From contig CAYLJO010000101.1 of the NCBI GenBank assembly GCA_964383905.1, positions 1 through 22,090 of the forward strand: DNA of 22,090 bases. The letters are read 5' to 3'. Below are positions 16,197 through 22,090 of the stretch, one piece after another; position 1 is the stretch's first letter, and each line of letters opens with the position of its first letter. The translations under genes were made by a program, and so were the position numbers. The notes beneath the pieces are model-generated. The model saw nothing but the letters and a program-made list of their open reading frames with translations. It was not told the origin of the DNA and ran no database searches. The DNA comes from CAYLJO01 sp964383905 (GTDB taxonomy: Bacteria > Acidobacteriota > Blastocatellia > Pyrinomonadales > Pyrinomonadaceae).

Positions 16197-17825
16197 ATGG
16201 CGCGCGAGCAACAAACGGATGTCCTGATTGTCGGCGGAGGGGTTGGAGGATGTGCCGCCGCTCTCGCCGTGGCTCAGGCGGGTTACCGAGCCATCCTGAC
16301 TGAAGAATCGGATTGGATAGGCGGGCAGTTCACCTCTCAGGCCGTCCCGCCGGACGAACACGGGTGGATCGAGCGCTTTGGCTGCACCAGGTCATACCGC
16401 CGCTTCCGTGATGGGGTGCGTGGCTATTACCGCAATTACTACCCGCTCACTCCTCAGGCGCGGGAGGCGCGCCTTCTCAATCCGGGCAATGGCTGGGTAT
16501 CTCCGCTCTGCCACGAACCGCGCGTCGCGCTGGCACTGCTCGAAGCTATGATGGCTCCCTATATCAGCAGCGGTAGATTGATGCTGTTTTTAGAGCACCG
16601 CCCCACGGCCGCAGAGACGATGGGCGAGGATCGTCTGAGCGCGGTCGCCCTGCATGATACACGCACGGGAGACGAGCAGACCATTACCGCGAAATACTTT
16701 CTCGACGCGACGGATCTCGGTGATCTCCTGGTGCTGTCAGGAGCCGAGTTAGTCACGGGCGCGGAATCACAGGCTGAGACGGGTGAGCCTCATGCCCCAG
16801 CGGAAGCCCGGCCCAACAATGTCCAGGCGTTTTCCGTGTGCTTCGCCATGGATCACATCGAGGGTGAAGACCACACGATTGATCGACCCACGCGTTATGA
16901 TTTCTGGCGCGCCTACGTGCCGGAGATTAAACCACTCTGGCCCGGCCCATTAATCAGTTGGAGAGCGCTTAATCCGCGCACGCTGGAACCGATCTCTTAC
17001 AACTTTAATCCGCACTGTGAACCGCCCACAGCCTTCTCCGGCCTGTGGACATACCGTCGCATCCTCGATCGCCAGAATTTCACCGCAGGCGTTTTCGCCA
17101 GTGACGTCTGCCTGGTGAATTGGCCCATGATCGATTACTTGTCGGGTGACATCAGTAGCTGCATCGAAGAGGAGAAGAAACGTCAGATCGATGAAGCTAA
17201 GCAGTTGAGCCTTTCCGCCCTCTACTGGTTGCAAACAGAAGCGCCGCGCCCCGATGGCGGTATCGGTTGGCCGGGTTTGCGTCTGCGTGGTGATGTAGTT
17301 GGCTCACGTGATGGTCTGGCCAAGCGGCCTTACATTCGTGAATCACGCCGCATCAAAGCCGAGTTCACGATCCTCGAACAGCACGTCGCGGCGGCCGCGC
17401 GGCCGAAAACTAAACGGGCCCAGCATTTCCATGATTCGGTCGGCGTCGGTTATTACCGCATTGATCTACACCCGTCCACCGGCGGTGACAACTACATCGA
17501 CATCGCCTCTCTGCCGTTTCAGATTCCGTTGGGTGCGCTTATTCCTGTGCGGCTGGAGAATCTTCTGCCCGCGGCGAAAAACATTGGCACCACACACATC
17601 ACGAACGGCTGTTATCGGCTTCATCCTGTCGAATGGAACGTTGGAGAGGCGGCCGGCACGCTGGCAGCTTACTGCCTTAAGCGAAAGGTTGCGCCCCGTG
17701 CAGTATACAAAGATTCCCGGAAGCTTGATGAGTTTCAGCAGCGCCTCATCAAGCAGGGCGTCGAACTTGATTGGCCGGATGACATTTCCCTCGAAGAGGG
17801 TGACCCGCACGCGCATGCGGAATGA
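16197..17825 (+). CDS. FAD-dependent oxidoreductase
   Basis: A 542-residue flavoprotein of the FAD_oxidored (PF12831) type. The N-terminal Rossmann fold is clear: DVLIVGGGVGGCAAALAVAQ at residues 8-27, with Gly13-x-Gly15-x-x-Gly18, followed by the acidic end of strand two in TEESDWIGGQFT. A YFLDATDLGDLLVLSGAE segment near 170 and the C-terminal AAKNIGTTHITNGCYRLHPVEWNVGEAAG near 465 fit the second FAD-contacting region of this family. No signal peptide. The ATG at 16197 is chosen over the adjacent GTG (16194) because GAGGGGG gives better spacing. Homologues are common in glycan loci of Acidobacteriota and Planctomycetes but mostly uncharacterised. It may oxidise a sugar or sugar derivative (inference). 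Confidence 0.87.
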   Translation: MAREQQTDVLIVGGGVGGCAAALAVAQAGYRAILTEESDWIGGQFTSQAVPPDEHGWIERFGCTRSYRRFRDGVRGYYRNYYPLTPQAREARLLNPGNGWVSPLCHEPRVALALLEAMMAPYISSGRLMLFLEHRPTAAETMGEDRLSAVALHDTRTGDEQTITAKYFLDATDLGDLLVLSGAELVTGAESQAETGEPHAPAEARPNNVQAFSVCFAMDHIEGEDHTIDRPTRYDFWRAYVPEIKPLWPGPLISWRALNPRTLEPISYNFNPHCEPPTAFSGLWTYRRILDRQNFTAGVFASDVCLVNWPMIDYLSGDISSCIEEEKKRQIDEAKQLSLSALYWLQTEAPRPDGGIGWPGLRLRGDVVGSRDGLAKRPYIRESRRIKAEFTILEQHVAAAARPKTKRAQHFHDSVGVGYYRIDLHPSTGGDNYIDIASLPFQIPLGALIPVRLENLLPAAKNIGTTHITNGCYRLHPVEWNVGEAAGTLAAYCLKRKVAPRAVYKDSRKLDEFQQRLIKQGVELDWPDDISLEEGDPHAHAE

Positions 17826-18375
17826 ACCACAGCGTATGAGGTCTTTCGTCCACAGGTCTGAGACTACGAATGAGGAACGGCGTGCCGCCGAAGCACTTGG
17901 CGCGGCGTTAGCCCGACGCATTGTCGAAGACTATGGAACAAGAGATGTCTTCGAGATTTCACAACGCTCTGGCGTGCGGATCCTTTACCAGCGCTGGCCG
18001 CTCGTCACGGTTGGCGAGTGCGAGCCCCGAACGGCGACGATTCGCATTAATGTTGCAGCATTGGAAGGGATGTTCGGCGCAGGTCAGCAGCTTTCACCAC
18101 AGGCGTTAGCACGCATGATAATAGCTCATGAACTGGGCCACCTTTTTGACGCGGATCTCATGGCCACCACGCGACGCGCGCGCGCGGGTCGTTCAGCTGG
18201 CGAAGCGGTCGCACACGGCTTCGCGGCGAGTTTGCTGAAGTTGCCGCCCGCTGAACTGAAGGTTGTGGTTGACGATTTGCCACTAGCTTGCGCTCGAGTT
18301 TTTGGGCGTCGCAAAAACTCGATTCTCGAAGCTCCCGTTGAAATCCCAAATCTGAGGTCACCGATTCGCTTATGA
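17815..18375 (+). CDS. ImmA/IrrE (DUF955) family zinc metallopeptidase
   Basis: A 186-residue soluble protein. The zinc motif HELGH is at 105-109 (IIAHELGHLFDAD), and a downstream E-x-x-A-x-x-FA-x-x-LL pattern (Glu130, GEAVAHGFAASLLKLP) supplies the likely third ligand and the family signature. There is no helix-turn-helix, so this is the bare peptidase form. The frame is open far upstream, but the first start compatible with the neighbour is ATG 17815, overlapping the oxidoreductase gene by 11 bases; ATG 17836 is an alternative. Its stop overlaps the kinase start (ATGA). Relatives often cleave a partner repressor or process peptides. Its role in a sugar locus is unknown. Confidence 0.8.
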   Translation: MRNEPQRMRSFVHRSETTNEERRAAEALGAALARRIVEDYGTRDVFEISQRSGVRILYQRWPLVTVGECEPRTATIRINVAALEGMFGAGQQLSPQALARMIIAHELGHLFDADLMATTRRARAGRSAGEAVAHGFAASLLKLPPAELKVVVDDLPLACARVFGRRKNSILEAPVEIPNLRSPIRL

Positions 18376-19367
18376 CTGAAGATTTGTATCTTGGAGTTGA
18401 TGGCGGGCAAAGTCTTACGGAGGCGGTCGTTGCTGATCCGGAAGGCAACGTCCTCGGCCGTGGGCGCGGTGGGCCATCAAATCATGCGGAGCAACCTGGC
18501 GGGCGTGAGCGCTTGCGACAAGCCATCATTGATAGCGTCGGTAGTGCGTTGCGTGCAGCCGGCGCACACTCCATAGGCAATACGGAGTTTGCCGCCGCGC
18601 ACTGCGCGATGACGGGAGGCGCTGATTTCAAGGAAGAGGTAATCAGCTCGATTTTGCGCGCCCGTCATCTGGAGGTCGGCCATGATGCCCCGGCAGCGCT
18701 GGCAGGGGCTACCGCGGGCGAACCGGGCATTGTCGTGATTGGGGGCACAGGCTCGGTCGCTTACGGCGAAAAGGCAAACGGGGAGTCGTTGCGCATCGGC
18801 GGATGGGGCTACCTGTTCGGCGATGAGGGTGGCGGATTCTGGGTGGCGCTGCAAGGGGTGCGGCGCGCGATGTTGGCCCATGACGGTTTAGCCGAACCAA
18901 CGGCGCTGACCGAACTCGCGCTGGAACATTTTGATAGCGCCGATCTGCAGACGCTTGCGATCTCCGTTTACCGTGACGATATTACGCGCGACCGCTTCGC
19001 GACATTTACCCCGCTGGTCCACAAGGCAGCCGTCGATGGTGATGGCGCAGCGCGCGAGGTAATAGAGGAAGGCGCGAGATCGCTTGCGGCGCTGGTGGGG
19101 ACGGTCGAGCGTCGTTTAAATCTCGCTCAAGATGAAACGCGCATTGCGTGTGTTGGCGGGGTGTTTCGAGGGACATTGATGCGCGAAGCATTTGCCTGTG
19201 CGCTGAACGAGCAGTCGCCAGGAGCACGGATCATCGTCCCGCGTTTTGATCCTGCGATTGGCGCTTTGCTGTTAGCCTACCGTGTTGCCGGACGCGAGAA
19301 GACTGAGGATTTGTTGTCGAATCTGGAGAAGCCTGTAGTCGCCGGGGGCTCACACGAGAACACTTAG
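18372..19367 (+). CDS. N-acetylglucosamine kinase (BadF/BadG/BcrA/BcrD ATPase family)
   Basis: A 331-residue sugar kinase of the ASKHA fold. The phosphate-1 motif YLGVDGGQSLTEAVV starts at residue 6, with Asp10. A likely catalytic aspartate is Asp105 in GHDAPAALAGA. The phosphate-2/adenosine region is VVIGGTGSVAYG at 121-132, followed by the NAGK hallmark GGWGYLFGDEGGGFW at 143-157. Length and motif order match human NAGK and bacterial GlcNAc kinases of this family. It should phosphorylate GlcNAc at O6 in the cytoplasm; glucosamine or another amino sugar is possible. The start codon overlaps the upstream stop by four bases, so translation is probably coupled. Confidence 0.87.
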   Translation: MTEDLYLGVDGGQSLTEAVVADPEGNVLGRGRGGPSNHAEQPGGRERLRQAIIDSVGSALRAAGAHSIGNTEFAAAHCAMTGGADFKEEVISSILRARHLEVGHDAPAALAGATAGEPGIVVIGGTGSVAYGEKANGESLRIGGWGYLFGDEGGGFWVALQGVRRAMLAHDGLAEPTALTELALEHFDSADLQTLAISVYRDDITRDRFATFTPLVHKAAVDGDGAAREVIEEGARSLAALVGTVERRLNLAQDETRIACVGGVFRGTLMREAFACALNEQSPGARIIVPRFDPAIGALLLAYRVAGREKTEDLLSNLEKPVVAGGSHENT

Positions 19368-19376
19368 GCAGGGGGT

Positions 19377-20081
19377 ATGAAGCTAGAACAGGTGCTCGCT
19401 CAGTGGCGTGGTGGGTTGATTGTCTCGTGTCAGGCGGCGGCAGATTCCCCCCTTGCGCGTCCTGACATTATCGCTGTGCTGGCGCTCGCAGCCGAGCGTA
19501 ACGGCGCGGTCGGCGTACGTATTGATGGTCCGGCAAACATTCAGGCTGTCCGGCAGGCTGTGCGCATTCCCATGCTCGGAATAGAAAAGATCACAAGTGA
19601 CGGCTACGGCGTGTACATTACTCCCACCTGGGAATCTGCGGCGCGCGTGGTCGCCAGCGGGGCCGATGTCGTGGCGCTGGACGGAACGCCGCGCTCGCGC
19701 CCGAACGGTGAGGCGCTAAGCACGATCATCTCACGCGTGCAAACAGAACTGGAACGCCCGGTTATGGCTGATATCGCTACTTATAATGAGGGGGTGATGG
19801 CAGTTGAAGAAGCGGGAGCGGACATCGTTGGCACTACACTTTCGGGATACACGGCGGAAACGTCAGGCAGCGAGACGCCCGATTTTAAGCTGGTCGAACG
19901 CCTCGCCGCGCGACTGAATGTGCCTGTGATCTGCGAAGGACGTTTGCGTCGTCCCGAAAATGTGCGGCGCGCTTTCGATTGCGGCGCCTTTGCTGTCGTC
20001 GTCGGAAACGCGATCACGGGAGTGGATTGGCTAGTTCGATATTATGTGGCAGCAACACCAAGATCAGCGGTCAGAGGTTAG
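19377..20081 (+). CDS. nanE: N-acetylmannosamine-6-phosphate 2-epimerase (NanE)
   Basis: A 234-residue TIM-barrel protein matching NanE throughout: GGLIVSCQAAADSPLA at the N-terminus, LGIEKITSDGYGVYITPT with likely catalytic Lys71, ALDGTPRSRP near 100, ADIATYNEGVMA near 131, GADIVGTTLSGYT near 147, and VICEGRLRRPENV with likely catalytic Glu187. It interconverts ManNAc-6-phosphate and GlcNAc-6-phosphate, so with the kinase it channels amino sugars to GlcNAc-6-phosphate. The gene begins 9 bases after the kinase; the purine-rich GCAGGGGG lies close to the ATG. No sialic acid lyase (NanA) or ManNAc kinase (NanK) is in the window, so the source of ManNAc-6-phosphate is not evident. Confidence 0.93.
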   Translation: MKLEQVLAQWRGGLIVSCQAAADSPLARPDIIAVLALAAERNGAVGVRIDGPANIQAVRQAVRIPMLGIEKITSDGYGVYITPTWESAARVVASGADVVALDGTPRSRPNGEALSTIISRVQTELERPVMADIATYNEGVMAVEEAGADIVGTTLSGYTAETSGSETPDFKLVERLAARLNVPVICEGRLRRPENVRRAFDCGAFAVVVGNAITGVDWLVRYYVAATPRSAVRG

Positions 20082-20082
20082 A

Positions 20083-20129
20083 TGTCAGACGCTGGATGTT
20101 AGGCCAAGGCCGATTACTAGCGTCTGACA
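20083..20129 (+). repeat. 11-bp inverted repeat between nanE and the acyltransferase gene
   Basis: TGTCAGACGCT (20083-20093) and AGCGTCTGACA (20119-20129) are exact reverse complements. The 25-base loop contains an inner GGCC-AA-GGCC, which could stack as a second stem. The upper arm begins 2 bases after the nanE stop and the lower arm ends 2 bases before the next Shine-Dalgarno. No T-run follows, so it is more likely an mRNA-processing, stability or attenuation hairpin than a terminator. Confidence 0.7.
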
Positions 20130-20141
20130 AGAGGAGAGCTT

Positions 20142-21281
20142 ATGGACATCTCAACCGAAGATCATAGGGGTGGGCCGGGAACCGGACGACTGCTTTCGCT
20201 CGACGTGTTTCGCGGAATCACGATCGCCGGAATGATTCTGGTGAACAATGCCGGTTCGTGGGAGCACATTTACTGGCCTCTAGAGCACGCTAGATGGCAT
20301 GGCTGGACGCCGACCGATCTGATCTTCCCGTTCTTTCTATTTATCGTCGGCGTCTCGATCACGCTCGCGTTCGCGCGACGCGTCGAGAAGGGCGGAAGCC
20401 AAGGGAATTTGCTGCTGAAAGTCATTAGGCGTACGCTCATCATCTTCGCCCTCGGACTCGTTATTCACGGCTTTCCGTACTATCAGCTCTCGACGATTCG
20501 TATTCCCGGCGTGCTTCAACGCATTGCCGTCTGCTACTTCTTCGCGTCGCTTATCTTTCTGAAAACAAGCTGGAGGACACAGGCGGTCATAGCGGTTGCA
20601 TTGTTGCTCATGTACTGGATACTGATGATGGTCGTACCCGTGCCGGGCTTTGGCGTAGGCGACCTGAGCAAAGAAGGGAACCTGGCGGCCTACATTGACC
20701 GGAGCCTGATGCCCGGCCACATCTACACAAAGGACTATGACCCGGAAGGCATTTTAAGCACGATACCTGCGATAGCGACGACGCTGTTCGGCATTCTCAC
20801 CGGTCACTGGCTGCGTTCACGCCGCACGCAACTCGAAAAGGTGGTGGTGATGTTCGTCGCGGGGATGATTGGCGTTGTTTTCGGCTGGATATGGAATGCA
20901 TGGTATCCGATCAACAAAGCGCTGTGGACCAGTTCGTATGCGGTCTTCACGGCCGGCATGGCTCTGCAATTGCTGGCTCTTTGTTACTGGCTGATCGAGA
21001 TCAAAAATTACAGGCGCTGGGCGACGCCGTTCGTCATCTTTGGTGTTAATTCCATCGCCGTTTACTTCCTCTCAGCTATCATCGGTCGCACAATGAACCT
21101 CTGGAAGATTCCCCGCGCGGACGGCTCGCTGGTTGATATCAAGACGCTCCTTTACGAGCAGCTCTTTGCCTCGTGGGCGTCGCCAATTAACGCCTCGCTT
21201 TTTTGGGCCATCACCTACGGGCTCTTCTGGCTTACGCTGATGAGCTTGCTTTACCGGAAGAAGATCTTCATCAAAGTCTAA
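20142..21281 (+). CDS. HGSNAT/NagX-like membrane acyltransferase (COG4299, DUF5009)
   Basis: A 379-residue polytopic protein with roughly ten membrane helices. The N-terminal RLLSLDVFRGITIAGMILVN and the following HARWHGWTPTDLIFPFFLFI are the signature of the heparan-alpha-glucosaminide N-acetyltransferase family; His49 sits where the proposed acetyl-carrying histidine of human HGSNAT lies. IPGVLQRIAVCYF (near 123) and a late FVIFGVNSIAVYFLS (about 304-318) are further family marks. Human HGSNAT moves acetyl from cytosolic acetyl-CoA to glucosamine across the membrane. Bacterial NagX relatives occur in GlcNAc utilisation loci. GAGGAG lies 5 bases before the ATG. It is the last gene of the run, 60 bases after nanE. 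Confidence 0.88.
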   Translation: MDISTEDHRGGPGTGRLLSLDVFRGITIAGMILVNNAGSWEHIYWPLEHARWHGWTPTDLIFPFFLFIVGVSITLAFARRVEKGGSQGNLLLKVIRRTLIIFALGLVIHGFPYYQLSTIRIPGVLQRIAVCYFFASLIFLKTSWRTQAVIAVALLLMYWILMMVVPVPGFGVGDLSKEGNLAAYIDRSLMPGHIYTKDYDPEGILSTIPAIATTLFGILTGHWLRSRRTQLEKVVVMFVAGMIGVVFGWIWNAWYPINKALWTSSYAVFTAGMALQLLALCYWLIEIKNYRRWATPFVIFGVNSIAVYFLSAIIGRTMNLWKIPRADGSLVDIKTLLYEQLFASWASPINASLFWAITYGLFWLTLMSLLYRKKIFIKV

Positions 21282-21496
21282 AGCGCCTCGCGTACGGAGT
21301 AACCAAGATTGCGACTTATGTTTATATGCATCTGAACGCCGCCAAAATCCCCAGAACCGACTAGGACGCGTCCTTCCGCTGTAAGGTACGAAGGAGCTTC
21401 AGTCAGAAATTGCTTTGTGTCGCGGAAGGCGAGCGGTTACTACACGAATATGAGATGGCGTCGAAACAGAGGGCCTGAGCGGAATTACCAGGGCGG

Positions 21497-21712
21497 ATGG
21501 TTTACAGTGAAGGCATGGGCTTCTACGTCACGGCCGCACAGACGACTGACCTGGAGAACTGGCTCTCGGGCGGGTGGGTTCTGAGCCGGATCGTTGAGAG
21601 GCATTTGGCCTACGCACAAGCTAGGGCCGCGGTGTCTAGGCGTAATCAAGAAGCGACGGGCGGCGGGGATCAATTCTATTTCGTGACTTCTGACCGGGAC
21701 TTGACGGGCTGA
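21497..21712 (+). CDS. Hypothetical small protein
   Basis: A 71-residue frame with ordinary amino-acid composition, no signal peptide and no membrane segment. The upstream AGGGCGG is only a weak ribosome binding site. The opposite strand carries a longer but proline-rich frame that looks like a shadow. I do not recognise a family, and it may be non-coding. Confidence 0.28.
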   Translation: MVYSEGMGFYVTAAQTTDLENWLSGGWVLSRIVERHLAYAQARAAVSRRNQEATGGGDQFYFVTSDRDLTG

Positions 21713-21781
21713 GGGGACAAGTAGAGGAGGAGTTTCCATGCGTACGCTTGGCCTAATGTCCTTGGGAAGAACTACTTATCC

Positions 21782-22015
21782 TTAGCTGAGGACCAGTTCA
21801 ACGCCGTCTTCCTCCTCTTCACCTCTGGGACAGTGGACGCGGATAATCTCCACCAGCCAGTCGAAGACGGTCGGGCCTTCCTGCCGCTCGGCCTCCAGGT
21901 CATGAGCTACATACTCCCTGTTAGCGGGGTGGCACTTCTCAAGGCGGAGACCGAGTTGCCGCACCGTCTCGAGATAGCCGAGCCTACGGCGTGACAAGTC
22001 GGAGTTCTTCCACAC
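21782..22015 (-). CDS. Hypothetical small protein
   Basis: A 77-residue minus-strand frame starting at GTG. AGAGGAGGG lies about 10 bases upstream of that codon, which supports the start. The protein is charged and helix-prone (RRRLGYLETVRQLGLRLEK, then TVFDWLVEIIRVHC) with an acidic tail (GEEEEDGVELVLS). The plus strand of the same stretch is also open but lacks a start. No family recognised. Confidence 0.35.
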   Translation of the reverse strand: MWKNSDLSRRRLGYLETVRQLGLRLEKCHPANREYVAHDLEAERQEGPTVFDWLVEIIRVHCPRGEEEEDGVELVLS

Positions 22016-22090
22016 CAGCGCGAAGCCCTCCTCTGGGGGCTACAAAAGGGACGCTGCGACCACACGCATTAGAATTTCCGCTTTTGGTTT

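Larger units (their letters stand above)
21282..22090. other. Mostly non-coding flank downstream of the operon
   Basis: No gene I recognise. It has a 12-bp perfect palindrome (AGGACGCGTCCT, 21363-21374) and two weak small ORFs listed separately. A strong Shine-Dalgarno (AGAGGAGG) precedes an ATG at 21738, but that frame closes after 15 codons. I see no intrinsic terminator directly after the acyltransferase gene. Confidence 0.5.

Noticed and set aside
21738..21785. A 15-codon ORF with a strong Shine-Dalgarno
   Set aside because: It is too short to support as a gene, and nothing around it suggests a toxin or leader peptide.
1..22090. CRISPR arrays, transposases, integrases, rRNA or tRNA genes
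   Set aside because: I saw no regularly spaced repeats, no mobile-element proteins and no complete RNA gene.

Overview
The window reads as a chromosomal piece of a moderately GC-rich Gram-negative bacterium, most likely an Acidobacteriota (Blastocatellia-like). The main clue is the roughly 1250-residue outer-membrane protein that starts with a carboxypeptidase-regulatory-like domain followed by a TonB-receptor plug and barrel, a type greatly expanded in that phylum. The neighbours (DUF4127, GHL10-like and HyuA-like proteins) also fit. Taxonomy is inferred from gene content only.

Layout: 1-438 is AT-rich and non-coding, and holds the promoter and operator of a GntR/UTRA regulator (439-1179). 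A gene remnant follows (about 1181-1408), then a first DUF4127 gene (from 1405) whose frame breaks at a nine-G tract. A 650-bp non-coding stretch (3282-3927) holds a second promoter/operator closely resembling the one before gntR, and a perfect 11-bp-arm inverted repeat. Eleven same-strand genes then run from 3928 to 21281 with gaps of at most 69 nt and several overlaps: TonB-dependent receptor, inner-membrane permease, secreted GHL10-like protein, second DUF4127 protein, secreted GH3 NagZ-type N-acetylhexosaminidase, HyuA-like ATPase, FAD-dependent oxidoreductase, ImmA/IrrE-like metallopeptidase, BadF-type N-acetylglucosamine kinase, ManNAc-6-phosphate 2-epimerase (NanE), and an HGSNAT/NagX-like membrane acyltransferase. 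The last 800 bp hold only two weak small ORFs.

Working model (inference): an amino-sugar or peptidoglycan-fragment utilisation locus. Glycan fragments would enter by the TonB receptor, be cut in the periplasm by the NagZ-type hydrolase with help from the GHL10-like and DUF4127 proteins, cross the inner membrane by the permease and/or the NagX-like protein, and converge on GlcNAc-6-phosphate through the kinase and NanE. A NagR/DasR-like GntR regulator would control it through TGG-(N2)-TAG-(N1)-CC type operators placed just downstream of two related promoters. NagA, NagB, NamZ, MurQ and AmgK are not in the window.

The least described parts are the two DUF4127 proteins, the solitary HyuA plus FAD enzyme, the DUF955 peptidase coupled to the sugar kinase, and the paired regulatory sites.
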